Source: Lachnospiraceae bacterium (GTDB lineage: Bacteria; Bacillota; Clostridia; Lachnospirales; Lachnospiraceae). From it: a stretch of 64,000 nt of DNA. Position numbers and translations under genes: made by a program. Positions 8,822 through 18,821 of the stretch are shown here, piece by piece. Within the stretch, counting starts at the first letter, position 1. Every line of letters starts with the position of its first letter. The notes beneath the pieces were generated by a model, which was not told the DNA's origin, did no database searches, and saw only the letters and a program-made list of their open reading frames with translations. Location of the stretch: assembly GCA_022791975.1 (NCBI GenBank), contig JAAWAC010000041.1, forward strand, positions 186,001 through 250,000, given 5' to 3'.

Positions 8822-10695
8822 GACAAAGACTGGCGGATTATGTGGCAGATTTCCTGGTAGATCGGGGAATTACGGACTGCTTTACCGTAGTAGGAGGCGG
8901 CGCCATGCATCTCAATGACGCGCTGGGACACAAGGAGGGGCTTCACTGCACCTATAACCACCATGAGCAGGCCAGCGCCATGGCTGCAGAGGCCTATGCC
9001 AGGTACAGCAACCGGATGGCTGCCCTGTGCGTGACGACAGGACCAGGGGGAACCAATGCCATTACCGGGGTGGTGGGTGGCTGGTTGGACTCCATTCCCA
9101 TGCTGGTGCTTTCCGGGCAGGTGCGCTACGATACCACAGCCCGGTATACAGAACAGTTTACCAAAGGCTTGCCCCTGCGGGCTGTGGGGGATCAGGAGTT
9201 TGACATTATCAAATCTGTTTCCTGCATGTGTAAATATGCGGTGATGTTGGAAGAGCCAAGCCAGATTCGGTATGTGCTGGAAAAGGCCTTTCATCTGGCC
9301 GTCACGGGCCGCCGGGGACCGGCGTGGATTGATATTCCCGTAAATTATCAGGGGTGCTTTGTTGAGACGGAGGAGCTGCCAGGCTATGATCCGGCGGAGG
9401 ATGAGGATCAGAAACCAAAGCCTGTGGACCCGGATAGGGTGAGACAGGTTCTGGGAAAAATTTACAATTCTCAAAGACCGGTGCTCTACGCAGGAAATGG
9501 CATCCGGCTCTCAGAAGGCTATGAAGAATTCCAGAAGGCGGTGGAAAATTTAGGAATTCCTGTGGTAACCTGCTGGGACTCCTTGGACTTGATGGCAGAT
9601 GCGCATCCTCTCTATGTGGGACGGGCGGGAATCATGGGGGACCGGCCCGGAAACTTTGCCGTGCAAAATGCAGATCTGGTGCTGGCAGTGGGAAATCGGC
9701 TGTCCATTCGCCAGGTAGGCTATAACTGGAAAACCTGGGCACGGGAGGCCTATGTGATTATGGTGGATGTGGACGAGGCGGAGCTTTGCAAGCATACCAT
9801 CCATGTGGAGCTGCCTATCTGTGCTGATGCGAAAGACTTTTTTACTGTGCTAAACCGGCTTTCCCAGGAAGGGGAGGCCATGGAGGAGAGCTCTGGGATT
9901 AAAGCGCAAGGAAAGCCGGTATTTCAGGGGAAAGCCTGGGTGGAGCGCTGCCAGGCCTGGAAACGGGACTATCCGGTAACCCTTCCCAGACATTGGGAGG
10001 AGGATGGAGCCTATGCCAATGTGTATGCCTTTATCCGGTATCTGAGCAGCAGCCTGCCCAGGGGAAATCTGACTGTGGTCAGCAATGGCAGCGCTTGTGT
10101 GGTAGGCAGCCATAATTATGTGATTCAGGAAGATGCCCGTTTTCTTATTAACAGCGCCATTGCCAGTATGGGGTATGGACTTCCGGCCGCTATTGGCGGC
10201 TGCATTGGAGCTGGAGGAAAGGAAACCATTTGCATTGAGGGAGACGGCAGCATGATGATGAATCTTCAGGAGTTGCAAACCGTGCTGACCAATAACCTTC
10301 CCATTAAAATATTCCTTATCAATAATCAGGGCTACCATTCCATCCGCCAAACCCAGAATAATCTTTTCGGAGAGCATACCAAGGTGGGCATCGGACCGGA
10401 GAGCCGGGACTTGTCCTTCCCCTCCTATGAAAAGCTGGCGGCAGCCTTTGGCTATCCCTACTTTTCGGCCAGAAGCAATGAAGGGATGAAGCAGGCGGTA
10501 GACGCTGCGCTTGAAGAGCCAGGAGCCGTGATCTGTGAGATTTTTGTATCACCAGAACAGATATTCGAACCGAAAAGTGCAACCAGGCGACTGGAGGATG
10601 GTACTCTGGTGAGCCCTCCCCTGGAGGATTTAGCTCCCTTCCTGCCTCGGGAGGAGGTACGTAAAAATCTGTTGATTGCCCCAGTGGAGGGGTGA
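8818..10695 (+). CDS. Thiamine-diphosphate enzyme, acetolactate-synthase fold, YerE-like candidate
   Basis: Three-domain ThDP enzyme of 625 residues. The N-terminal cofactor-activating Glu is in HHEQASAM near residue 49, and the ThDP/Mg motif GDGSMMMN near 471 is followed 30 residues later by NNQGYHS. Acetolactate synthases have this fold, but the position directly after rfbFGH and before a reductase-like gene matches the yersiniose pathway, where YerE adds a two-carbon unit from pyruvate to C4 of CDP-3,6-dideoxy-4-ketoglucose. The family fold is certain; the branched-sugar role is inferred from context. Alternative: a catabolic or amino-acid ThDP enzyme. Confidence 0.85.
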   Translation: MRQRLADYVADFLVDRGITDCFTVVGGGAMHLNDALGHKEGLHCTYNHHEQASAMAAEAYARYSNRMAALCVTTGPGGTNAITGVVGGWLDSIPMLVLSGQVRYDTTARYTEQFTKGLPLRAVGDQEFDIIKSVSCMCKYAVMLEEPSQIRYVLEKAFHLAVTGRRGPAWIDIPVNYQGCFVETEELPGYDPAEDEDQKPKPVDPDRVRQVLGKIYNSQRPVLYAGNGIRLSEGYEEFQKAVENLGIPVVTCWDSLDLMADAHPLYVGRAGIMGDRPGNFAVQNADLVLAVGNRLSIRQVGYNWKTWAREAYVIMVDVDEAELCKHTIHVELPICADAKDFFTVLNRLSQEGEAMEESSGIKAQGKPVFQGKAWVERCQAWKRDYPVTLPRHWEEDGAYANVYAFIRYLSSSLPRGNLTVVSNGSACVVGSHNYVIQEDARFLINSAIASMGYGLPAAIGGCIGAGGKETICIEGDGSMMMNLQELQTVLTNNLPIKIFLINNQGYHSIRQTQNNLFGEHTKVGIGPESRDLSFPSYEKLAAAFGYPYFSARSNEGMKQAVDAALEEPGAVICEIFVSPEQIFEPKSATRRLEDGTLVSPPLEDLAPFLPREEVRKNLLIAPVEG

Positions 10696-10709
10696 TGGGA
10701 GAGGAGCAA

Positions 10710-11657
10710 ATGAAGCAGGTAGTTATAACAGGACCTACAGGCGCTGTGGGTGTGGGATTGGTGCGGGCCTGCATTAGAGAGGGGGCCAGGGTATATGCCC
10801 TGGTACGTCCGGGCTCTCCCCGGATAGGGCAGTTGCCCCGTCATCCTCTGGTGCAGGTGGTGCCTGTGGATATCAGGGAGCTGGAGAAGGCGAAGAGCCA
10901 ACTGCCAAAGGGCTGTGAGGTTTTCTATCACCTGGCCTGGGAGGGGACCTTTGGGGACAATCGCAACAATATGGAGCTCCAGGTTACAAATATCCGGCAT
11001 ACCCTGGACGCGGTAAAACTGGCAGTGGCTTTGGGCTGTAAGGCCTTTGTGGGGGCAGGCTCCCAGGCGGAATATGGACGGGTGGAGGGGGATTTGACTC
11101 CCCAAGCGCCAACGTTTCCGGAAAACGGCTATGGAATGGCTAAGCTCTGTGCAGGACAGATGAGCCGGGAGTTGTGCAGAAGTTTGGGAATCCGTCATGT
11201 TTGGACCCGGATTCTCAGTGTCTACGGGCCCTGTGATGGGGCAGGAACCATGATTATGTCAACCATCCGTCGGCTGTTAGCGGGAGAATGTCCGCCCCTT
11301 ACGGCCGGCGAGCAGCAGTGGGACTATCTCTACAGCAAAGATGCAGGCCGGGCCTTATATCTGCTGGGAGAGAAGGGCAAGGATGGGGCTGTTTACTGTC
11401 TGGGAAGTGGGAAGGCACGGCCCTTACGGGAATATATTGTGGAGCTGCGGGATGTGGTGGCTTTAGGGGCGCAGTTGGGCTTTGGGGCGATTCCCTATGG
11501 ACCCGGGCAGGTTATGCGGCTTTGTGCAGATATTTCAACGCTTACAAGGGACACAGGCTTTGTGCCAGAATACTCTTTTGGGGAAGGGATTCGGGAAACC
11601 TGCGCCTGGGTTCAGGAGCAAATGATGCGGCAAAAGCATCAGAAAGAGGAAGAATGA
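10710..11657 (+). CDS. NAD(P)-dependent epimerase/reductase, possible YerF-like partner
   Basis: Extended SDR protein with the dinucleotide motif TGPTGAVG at the N-terminus, GAGSQAEYG near 117 and YGMAK near 139 (YxxxK). In the yersiniose route a reductase (YerF) reduces the ketone made by the ThDP enzyme; this is the only such candidate beside it. Substrate is otherwise unknown, and a plain nucleotide-sugar epimerase remains possible. GTG 10692 and ATG 10695 are in frame, but ATG 10710 has AGGAG just upstream and starts directly at the beta-strand, so it is preferred. The stop overlaps the next ATG. Confidence 0.75.
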   Translation: MKQVVITGPTGAVGVGLVRACIREGARVYALVRPGSPRIGQLPRHPLVQVVPVDIRELEKAKSQLPKGCEVFYHLAWEGTFGDNRNNMELQVTNIRHTLDAVKLAVALGCKAFVGAGSQAEYGRVEGDLTPQAPTFPENGYGMAKLCAGQMSRELCRSLGIRHVWTRILSVYGPCDGAGTMIMSTIRRLLAGECPPLTAGEQQWDYLYSKDAGRALYLLGEKGKDGAVYCLGSGKARPLREYIVELRDVVALGAQLGFGAIPYGPGQVMRLCADISTLTRDTGFVPEYSFGEGIRETCAWVQEQMMRQKHQKEEE

Positions 11658-12601
11658 AAAAAATCAGTGTGATGATCCCCTGTTATAATGAGGAGGAAAA
11701 TGTGGTCCCTATCAGCCAGGCTGTGGTGGAAATGTTTGCCCGGGATCTGTCAGAATATGATTATGAAATTTTGTTTATTGACAACTGTTCCACGGATCAT
11801 ACCCGGGATTTGCTGCGGATGATCTGTAGCCAGAACAAGAAAATCAAAGCGATTTTTAATGTGACAAATTTTGGCCAGTTTAATTCTCCCTACTATGGGA
11901 TCTGCCAGACCACGGGGGATTGCACGGTTTCCCTTTGCTGTGATTTTCAGGACCCGGTGGAGCTGATCCCTGTGTTTGTCCGGGAATGGGAAAATGGTTA
12001 CAAAATCGTAAGCGGCATCAAAAGCTCCAGCAAGGAAAACGGTCTGATCTATTTTTTGCGAACCTGCTACTACAAGCTTATCAAAAATATGTCCTCCGTG
12101 GAAATGATCGAGCACTTTACGGGCTTTGGCCTCTATGATAAAACTTTTGTAAAGCTTTTACAGAAGCTTGATGACCCCATTCCCTTTATCCGGGGGGTGG
12201 TGGCTGAATATGGGTATAAGCGCAAGGATATTCCCTATGAGCAGCCCCGTCGTCGGGCAGGAAAGACCCACAATAACTGGTACAGCCTCTACGATGCGGC
12301 CATGCTAAGCTTTACCTCCTACACCAAGGTGGGACTGCGGTTGGCCACCTTTGGGGGCTTTATTGGATCGGCTTTAAGCCTTGTGGTAGCTCTGGTCTAT
12401 CTGATTATGAAGCTGGTCTGGTGGGACAGATTTCCCGCCGGAATGATTCCTGTGCTGTTGGGAATCTTTGGGCTGGGGTCCATTCAGCTGTTTTTTATTG
12501 GCTTATTGGGAGAATACATTATGAATATCAATGCCCGGGTGATGCACAAGCCTTTGGTGGTGGAGGAAGAGCGGATTAATTTTCAGGAGGAAGAGATATG
12601 A
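11654..12601 (+). CDS. GT2 polyprenyl-phosphate glycosyltransferase (GtrB/DPM-like)
   Basis: Makes an undecaprenyl-phosphate sugar on the cytoplasmic face from a nucleotide sugar. Typical GtrB layout: GT-A domain beginning ISVMIPCYNEEENV at residue 3, DNCSTDHT near 40, CDFQDP near 96 (the usual DADLQDP with the first acid replaced), then two C-terminal helices near 232-255 and 265-290. The frame is open much further upstream, but ATG 11654 overlaps the previous stop (ATGA) and is the start at which the family begins. 315 residues, the usual length. Confidence 0.85.
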   Translation: MKKISVMIPCYNEEENVVPISQAVVEMFARDLSEYDYEILFIDNCSTDHTRDLLRMICSQNKKIKAIFNVTNFGQFNSPYYGICQTTGDCTVSLCCDFQDPVELIPVFVREWENGYKIVSGIKSSSKENGLIYFLRTCYYKLIKNMSSVEMIEHFTGFGLYDKTFVKLLQKLDDPIPFIRGVVAEYGYKRKDIPYEQPRRRAGKTHNNWYSLYDAAMLSFTSYTKVGLRLATFGGFIGSALSLVVALVYLIMKLVWWDRFPAGMIPVLLGIFGLGSIQLFFIGLLGEYIMNINARVMHKPLVVEEERINFQEEEI

Positions 12602-14445
12602 GTTGGTGGAGAAAGGGATGGATGGCACTGTTTGCCATAACAGGACTTTTGCTGATGTGTGTGGACAGTCGTTTGGTGGTGGACGCCACCTATCTGTCCC
12701 TGGTGCCTCTGGCGGTGGCATTTCTTCTGCTTTTGAGAAGGCCGGATTATGATGGAAGGCAGATGTGGCAGAGGGAAAACCGGCTTCATCTTTTCCTGAG
12801 TCTGCTGTTTGCTCTGCTTTTTATAGGCATGCTGTCTGCCAGCCAGATTTTGGGCAGCGGATTGTATTCCCTGGAGAGGCTGCGGGAGATTTATCCGGGA
12901 AAGCGGGCGGGCTTCTTTTATGGGTTTGCATGCACCCTGTATCCGGTATCCCTGGTGTATGCCCTGGTGATCTTGCTTTATGAGCTCTTTGCCTATGGAA
13001 TTTCTCCCAAGAAAATGGAAGTGGAGGAGGGAAATTTTCTGCCCCGGATAAAATTTTTGGGGGTTTATACGTATCTGTTGCCGGTAGCGCTGCTGATACT
13101 GGCCTATCTTCTGTGCTCCTTTCCCAATTACAGGCTGGGGGATTCCTTTATGTGCTGGGATCAGGCTGTGGCTGGGGAATGGAATGACTGGGACCCTATC
13201 GGATATATCTTTTTCCTTCGAATTTGCTCAGAAATCTGGAATTCCTATTGGATTGTGCGGATTTTACAGAGCATTCTGTACCTCTATATCTGTAACGGCG
13301 CATTGGGACTGCTCTTTCGGCTGACCAGGTCCAAAAAGGCCTGCCGAATATATGTGCTGGTGGCGTCTCTGGTGATTACACCCTATATTTATTTGCAGCT
13401 GACTTACAAGGATATACTATTCACCATGTGCCTGTTTGCGTTCAGCCTAAACCTTTTGGACTGTATTACAAAGGAAAAGACGAACTGGAAAAATTTTACA
13501 GCGTTTTTAGGCTTTGGACTGGTGGTGGTATTATTCCGACATGGAAGCCTGGTGCCGGTGCTGGCCGGAGCTCTTACCATGCTGGCGGTTTTACTTGTGG
13601 GAAAACGTAACAAGGACAGTCTCAAAATGGCGGGAAGCCTGGCGGGAGTGTTGGTGCTAAAATTTCTCATTGTGGATCTTCTGGCCTTTCAGATTTTGGA
13701 TGCCACGAGAAACCCTGGCTATGTAACCTATACGCTTCCCATGGTGCTGGCCGGGGCTATGGCCAGCGATGAGGAGGTGGAGCTTACAGAGGATGAGCGC
13801 ACGGTGATGGAGATTATCACCCCCCTGGAGCACTGGCGGGAAGCTTATGCCAGGACAGGAAACGGCTACTGGGCAGATCCCATTGCCCGGGACTGGAGCA
13901 CCATTGGAGGGGTTGTCCACAAAATTGATGAGTATGATCTGGGAGAACCTCTGCTTCGCCTGAACTTTAGCCTGTTTCGCCGGTACCCGGTGAAATACCT
14001 GACCGTATTTTTCAACTGCAATTCCCTGGTATGGGAGATGGGACGGCCCTGGGATGGGTATGAGTGGGCGCCGGTGGAGGGAACCTGTTTTGAGTTTATG
14101 GAGGGCTATCCCAGCGAGGAGGAGATGCCCCGGACAGCCATGACCAATATTATGCTACAGCTATCCAATGCCAGCACCCGGATTCCCATTGTCCGTTCCT
14201 TTACCTGGCGGGGAGGCATCTGGACCTTTGGGCTTTTGTTCTCCTGTGCATTGCTAGTGTGGAAACGGCGGCTGCGGGACCTGGTGGCATGCCTGCCAGT
14301 ACTGACGGTATTGGCCATGCTGATGCTGGCCATTCCTGCCCAGGACCCCCGGTATGTGCTGGGAGGTGTGGAGTGTGGTATATTCTTTTTGGTGTATGGG
14401 ATATTTGTACCCTCCCAGCCTAAAGGGCAGACAAAGGAACAATGA
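12598..14445 (+). CDS. Large polytopic membrane protein, GT-C-like candidate
   Basis: A 615-residue protein with about twelve hydrophobic helices spread from residue 8 to the end. An acidic loop containing DSFMCWDQAV and WNDWDPIGY near residue 180-205 lies just after a helix, which is where GT-C enzymes hold catalytic acids; it resembles proteins annotated as DUF6020, though I cannot confirm that. The start overlaps the stop of the polyprenyl-phosphate GT2 gene, so synthase and transferase may form a pair. AGGAGG lies before the ATG. Confidence 0.7.
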   Translation: MSWWRKGWMALFAITGLLLMCVDSRLVVDATYLSLVPLAVAFLLLLRRPDYDGRQMWQRENRLHLFLSLLFALLFIGMLSASQILGSGLYSLERLREIYPGKRAGFFYGFACTLYPVSLVYALVILLYELFAYGISPKKMEVEEGNFLPRIKFLGVYTYLLPVALLILAYLLCSFPNYRLGDSFMCWDQAVAGEWNDWDPIGYIFFLRICSEIWNSYWIVRILQSILYLYICNGALGLLFRLTRSKKACRIYVLVASLVITPYIYLQLTYKDILFTMCLFAFSLNLLDCITKEKTNWKNFTAFLGFGLVVVLFRHGSLVPVLAGALTMLAVLLVGKRNKDSLKMAGSLAGVLVLKFLIVDLLAFQILDATRNPGYVTYTLPMVLAGAMASDEEVELTEDERTVMEIITPLEHWREAYARTGNGYWADPIARDWSTIGGVVHKIDEYDLGEPLLRLNFSLFRRYPVKYLTVFFNCNSLVWEMGRPWDGYEWAPVEGTCFEFMEGYPSEEEMPRTAMTNIMLQLSNASTRIPIVRSFTWRGGIWTFGLLFSCALLVWKRRLRDLVACLPVLTVLAMLMLAIPAQDPRYVLGGVECGIFFLVYGIFVPSQPKGQTKEQ

Positions 14446-14455
14446 CGCAAATTGG

Positions 14456-14484
14456 TTGAACTTGTCAAAACTTTATGCTATAGT
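14456..14484 (+). promoter_or_regulatory. Sigma-A-type promoter upstream of rfbB
   Basis: TTGAAC (14456-14461), 17-base spacer, TATAGT (14479-14484). It lies in the gap after the membrane gene and would start a new transcript at rfbB. Confidence 0.6.
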
Positions 14485-14557
14485 TAGGAAATAAAGAGAA
14501 TTTCTGGAAGTATAATCGGGAAAACTAATGGAAAATAGATATTGGAGGAATGCAACG

Positions 14558-15637
14558 ATGAGAACCTATCTGGTTACAGGAGGCGCCGGGTTTATCGGCT
14601 CCAACTATATACACTATATGTTTCGGAAATATGGGGATACCATCCGGATCATCAATGTAGACTGCCTAACCTATGCTGGAAATTTGGAGAATTTAAAGGC
14701 TGTGGAAGACCGGGATAATTATGTCTTTGTAAAGGCCGATATCCGGGATCGGGAGGCCATTGAGAAAATATTTGGAGAGTATGACATTGACCGGGTGGTG
14801 CACTTTGCGGCGGAGAGCCATGTGGACCGAAGCATTCGCAACCCGGAGGTGTTTGTGGAAACCAATGTGCTGGGGACCCTGGTGATGCTGAATGCGGCTA
14901 AAAAGGCCTGGGAGAATCCGGACGGAAGCTTCAAAGAAAACAAAAAATTCCTTCATGTGTCTACGGATGAGGTGTATGGCTCTCTGGAGGAGGGGGATAC
15001 CTATTTCTATGAGACTACGCCCCTTGATCCCCACAGCCCCTATTCGGCCAGCAAGGCCTCCTCGGACATGCTGGTGAAGGCTTATATAGACACCTATCAT
15101 TTCCCGGCAAATATTACCAACTGTAGCAACAATTATGGTCCCTATCAGTTCCCAGAGAAGCTGATTCCTTTGATTATCAACAATGCGCTCCAGGGTAAGA
15201 AGCTGCCTGTATATGGGGATGGCAAAAACGTCCGGGACTGGCTCTATGTGGATGACCATGCCAAGGCCATTGACATGGTTCAGGAGCAGGGCCGCCTGGG
15301 AGAGCGGTACAATATTGGGGGGCACAATGAAAAACAAAATATTGAAATTATTCATATAATTCTGGACACCCTTCAGGAAATGCTGCCCAAGGGAGATCCC
15401 CGCAGAGAGCTGGTAAGCGAGAAGCTTATCACCTATGTGGAAGATCGGAAGGGCCATGATCGCCGGTATGCCATTGCACCGGACAAAATTAAGGAAGAGA
15501 TCGGCTGGTATCCGGAGACCATGTTCAGGGAGGGCATTCGTCTGACCATTCAGTGGTTCTTTGAGCATGAGGAGTGGATGAAAAACGTGACCAGTGGAGA
15601 CTATCAGAAATATTACGCGGAGATGTACCAGGCCTAG
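14558..15637 (+). CDS. rfbB: dTDP-glucose 4,6-dehydratase
   Basis: Forms dTDP-4-keto-6-deoxyglucose, the branch point for rhamnose and for the amino sugar made by the aminotransferase at 27750. TGGAGFIGSNYIHY near residue 6, DCLTYAGNLENL near 33, HFAAESHVDRSI near 83, STDEVYG near 131 and the catalytic YSASKASSD near 165 are all present. An in-frame ATG at 14528 would add ten residues, but GGAGGA eight bases before ATG 14558 and the family N-terminus favour 14558. 359 residues. Confidence 0.96.
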   Translation: MRTYLVTGGAGFIGSNYIHYMFRKYGDTIRIINVDCLTYAGNLENLKAVEDRDNYVFVKADIRDREAIEKIFGEYDIDRVVHFAAESHVDRSIRNPEVFVETNVLGTLVMLNAAKKAWENPDGSFKENKKFLHVSTDEVYGSLEEGDTYFYETTPLDPHSPYSASKASSDMLVKAYIDTYHFPANITNCSNNYGPYQFPEKLIPLIINNALQGKKLPVYGDGKNVRDWLYVDDHAKAIDMVQEQGRLGERYNIGGHNEKQNIEIIHIILDTLQEMLPKGDPRRELVSEKLITYVEDRKGHDRRYAIAPDKIKEEIGWYPETMFREGIRLTIQWFFEHEEWMKNVTSGDYQKYYAEMYQA

Positions 15638-15664
15638 TGGCCAGGTGTATAACGGAGGAGAGAG

Positions 15665-16534
<870 letters not shown>

Positions 16535-16602
16535 TAAGGAAGCAGGCCAGCCTGAAGGATGGGGAGAACAGGCAGAAAGTAAGGATATTTGGGAGAAAAA
16601 AG

Positions 16603-17154
16603 ATGGGAAAAATTACGGTAGAGACGTGTGAGATAGAGGGCCTTAAGGTGATTATGCCCACTGTCTTTGGAGATGAGCGGGGCTATTTTATGGAAACCTA
16701 TAATTATCAGGATTTTCAGGAGGCGGGCATAGATCTGGTTTTTGTTCAGGATAACCAGTCTGCCTCTAAAAGGGGCGTTTTGCGGGGCCTTCATTTTCAG
16801 ATTCAGCATCCTCAGGACAAAATTGTCCGGGTGGTGTCTGGGCAGGTCTTTGATGTGGCTGTGGATCTGCGGGAGGGCTCAGCGACCTATGGAAAATGGC
16901 ATGGAGTCCTGCTGTCTGCGGAGAACAAAAAGCAGTTTTTTATTCCCAAGGGTTTTGCCCACGGTTTTCTGGTACTGTCGGAGTATGCGGAGTTTGCCTA
17001 TAAGTGCACGGATTTTTATCACGCCAACGATGAGGGCGGCCTTCTGTGGAGCGATCCGGATATTGGAGTGGAATGGCCTATACCAGAAGGGATGGAGCTT
17101 ATTATCTCGGAAAAGGATCAGAGATGGGGCGGTATAAAGGAGCTGAAAGGGTAG
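16603..17154 (+). CDS. rfbC: dTDP-4-dehydrorhamnose 3,5-epimerase
   Basis: Epimerises dTDP-4-keto-6-deoxyglucose at C3 and C5 toward L-rhamnose. Cupin fold with RGLHFQ near residue 60 (catalytic His), the VVSGQVFDVAVDLR strand near 80, FIPKGFAHGFLVLSE near 111 and YKCTDFY near 130. 183 residues, normal. Its presence implies that rhamnose is made, although rfbD must then be elsewhere in the genome. Confidence 0.96.
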   Translation: MGKITVETCEIEGLKVIMPTVFGDERGYFMETYNYQDFQEAGIDLVFVQDNQSASKRGVLRGLHFQIQHPQDKIVRVVSGQVFDVAVDLREGSATYGKWHGVLLSAENKKQFFIPKGFAHGFLVLSEYAEFAYKCTDFYHANDEGGLLWSDPDIGVEWPIPEGMELIISEKDQRWGGIKELKG

Positions 17155-18030
17155 ATGGAAGCAGTACAGTTGACGGCAGAAGTGTTTATAGATACGGGGA
17201 AGGATTTCCGCCCGGAGGATTCTCTGAAGGCGGAGTATTCCTGTGTGCCCGGAGAGACCGTGCGGCTTTCCTTTGATTTGACTTGCTTTGAAAAGACTGT
17301 GGGCTTTCGCTTTGATCCTCTTTTGGAGGACAGCAGTATGGTGCGGCTTCTTAGGCTTACCTTGCTTTATGATGCCGGCCAGGGGGGAAATTCACAGGCG
17401 GAACCGGTGGCGTCTGCCATTTCCGGGGAAAAGGGAGAACGTCGGGAGATACCCATGTCCCGGATAAAGACCAACAGCGATGTGGATTTGGAACCCATTT
17501 ATGTGTATCTGCACCACGATCCCAAATTTTTTGTGGACGAGGCTCTCTGTACCCATTTGGCTGGGGCAGAGGTGGAATTTCAGGTGCTGGAAATCGGGGT
17601 GGAAAATAAAAGCTACTGGCAGGACATAAAAAAATCCAACGTTTCCCAGAGGGAGAGGGATCAGCTTTTGGGAAAGATTGAGGCGGCCATGGAGGAAAAC
17701 AGGCAGCTGGCGGAGGAAAACCGCCGGTTGAAGGTTGAGCACGGGGATATTTACGCTTCGGGCATTTGGAAGCTTCAGCATGATGCCAAGGGACCCTTGC
17801 GGGTGTTGCTTAACAAGGGAAATATTGTCACCTTTCTGGTTTCCGTGTATGTGGCTCTGATGAGTGAGCTGTTTTGGTTTAACAACGCCTATTATGCCAC
17901 GCCCAGACCCAATGGACAGGTGTTAAACTTTCAGTTTCTGCGCTTTGGACTGGTGTTTTTGGGAGTGTTTTTTCTGATTGTCATTGTTCGGGCGGCAGTG
18001 ATGAAGGGGTATCGCCATGAGCTTTATTAG
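17155..18030 (+). CDS. Coiled-coil, two-helix membrane protein preceding the ABC exporter
   Basis: No named function. Three parts: a beta-rich N-terminal domain (residues 1-150) with an FRFDP pattern seen in N-terminal domains of surface-glycan proteins; a charged coiled coil (about 160-200) ending in SGIWKLQHDAKGPLR; and two C-terminal helices (about 222-244 and 262-284). It begins one base after the rfbC stop and overlaps the permease start by 14 bases. The neighbouring exporter ATPase lacks the extra polymer-binding domain, so this protein could supply recognition or a docking site; that is a guess. A similar coiled-coil plus WKL..PLR element occurs in the GT at 21126. Confidence 0.7.
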   Translation: MEAVQLTAEVFIDTGKDFRPEDSLKAEYSCVPGETVRLSFDLTCFEKTVGFRFDPLLEDSSMVRLLRLTLLYDAGQGGNSQAEPVASAISGEKGERREIPMSRIKTNSDVDLEPIYVYLHHDPKFFVDEALCTHLAGAEVEFQVLEIGVENKSYWQDIKKSNVSQRERDQLLGKIEAAMEENRQLAEENRRLKVEHGDIYASGIWKLQHDAKGPLRVLLNKGNIVTFLVSVYVALMSELFWFNNAYYATPRPNGQVLNFQFLRFGLVFLGVFFLIVIVRAAVMKGYRHELY

Positions 18031-18805
18031 TGTGTTTGTGAAATACAGAGCCCTCATCGATCAGCTGGTCATGCGGGATATCAAAACCAAATACAGGCGT
18101 TCCGTTCTGGGACTTTTATGGACGGTGCTCAATCCCCTGCTGATGATGGTGGTGCTGTCCATTGTGTTTTCCTATTTCTTTTCCAGGTATGGAAATATCG
18201 ATAATTTTCCGGTGTACCTGCTCTGCGGACAGGTAATCTTTAACTTTTTTAACGAGTCCACCAGCATTGCCATGGGATCTATTATCCACAGTGGGGAGCT
18301 GATAAAAAAGGTGTATGTGCCCAAGTATCTATTTCCCATTTCCAAGGTTATGTCCAGCGGAGTGAACCTTTTGGCTTCTATGATTGCCTTGGTAATCGTC
18401 ATGGTGGTGACCCGGGCCCGGGTGACGCCCACCGTGATGCTGGCGGTGTTTCCCCTGACCTATGTGTTGCTGTTTTCTGTGGGAGTCAGCCTGTTCCTGT
18501 CAGCGGCGGCGGTAAGCTTTCGGGATTTGCTTCATCTGTACGGAGTGCTGACCACCGCCTGGATGTATTTAACGCCTATGATTTATCCCATGGAGATCCT
18601 GGAGAATGCGCCCCGGTGGGTGGTGTTTATTGTAAATATCAATCCGCTGACGGCGTTTATTAAAATATTCCGCTGTGTGGTGCTGGAGGGTGTGACGGCT
18701 CCAGCTATTTTGCATGTACAGAGCCTGCTTTGGTGCCTGGTGGCTTTGGTGATTGGCGCTCTGGTGTTTCGCAGGGCGCAGGATACGTTTATTCTGAAAA
18801 TATAG
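18017..18805 (+). CDS. ABC-2 polysaccharide exporter permease (Wzm/TagG-like)
   Basis: Membrane half of a polysaccharide or teichoic-acid exporter. Six helices, with the family N-terminal amphipathic stretch DIKTKYRRSVLGLLWTVLNP near residue 20 and the AVSFRDL loop near 160. 262 residues, standard. It overlaps the preceding coiled-coil gene, and its ATPase partner follows at 20289 after one inserted gene. It would carry a lipid-linked polymer across the cytoplasmic membrane. Confidence 0.92.
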   Translation: MSFISVFVKYRALIDQLVMRDIKTKYRRSVLGLLWTVLNPLLMMVVLSIVFSYFFSRYGNIDNFPVYLLCGQVIFNFFNESTSIAMGSIIHSGELIKKVYVPKYLFPISKVMSSGVNLLASMIALVIVMVVTRARVTPTVMLAVFPLTYVLLFSVGVSLFLSAAAVSFRDLLHLYGVLTTAWMYLTPMIYPMEILENAPRWVVFIVNINPLTAFIKIFRCVVLEGVTAPAILHVQSLLWCLVALVIGALVFRRAQDTFILKI

Positions 18806-18821
18806 AGGAATTGGTTGAAAG

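Noticed and set aside
8818-10695. Calling the ThDP enzyme acetolactate synthase (ilvB)
   Set aside because: No small subunit or other branched-chain amino acid gene is nearby, and the flanking genes are nucleotide-sugar enzymes.
11288-11653. N-terminal extension of the GT2 gene at 11654
   Set aside because: The extra 122 residues overlap the SDR gene in another frame and carry no domain; the ATGA overlap start is standard.
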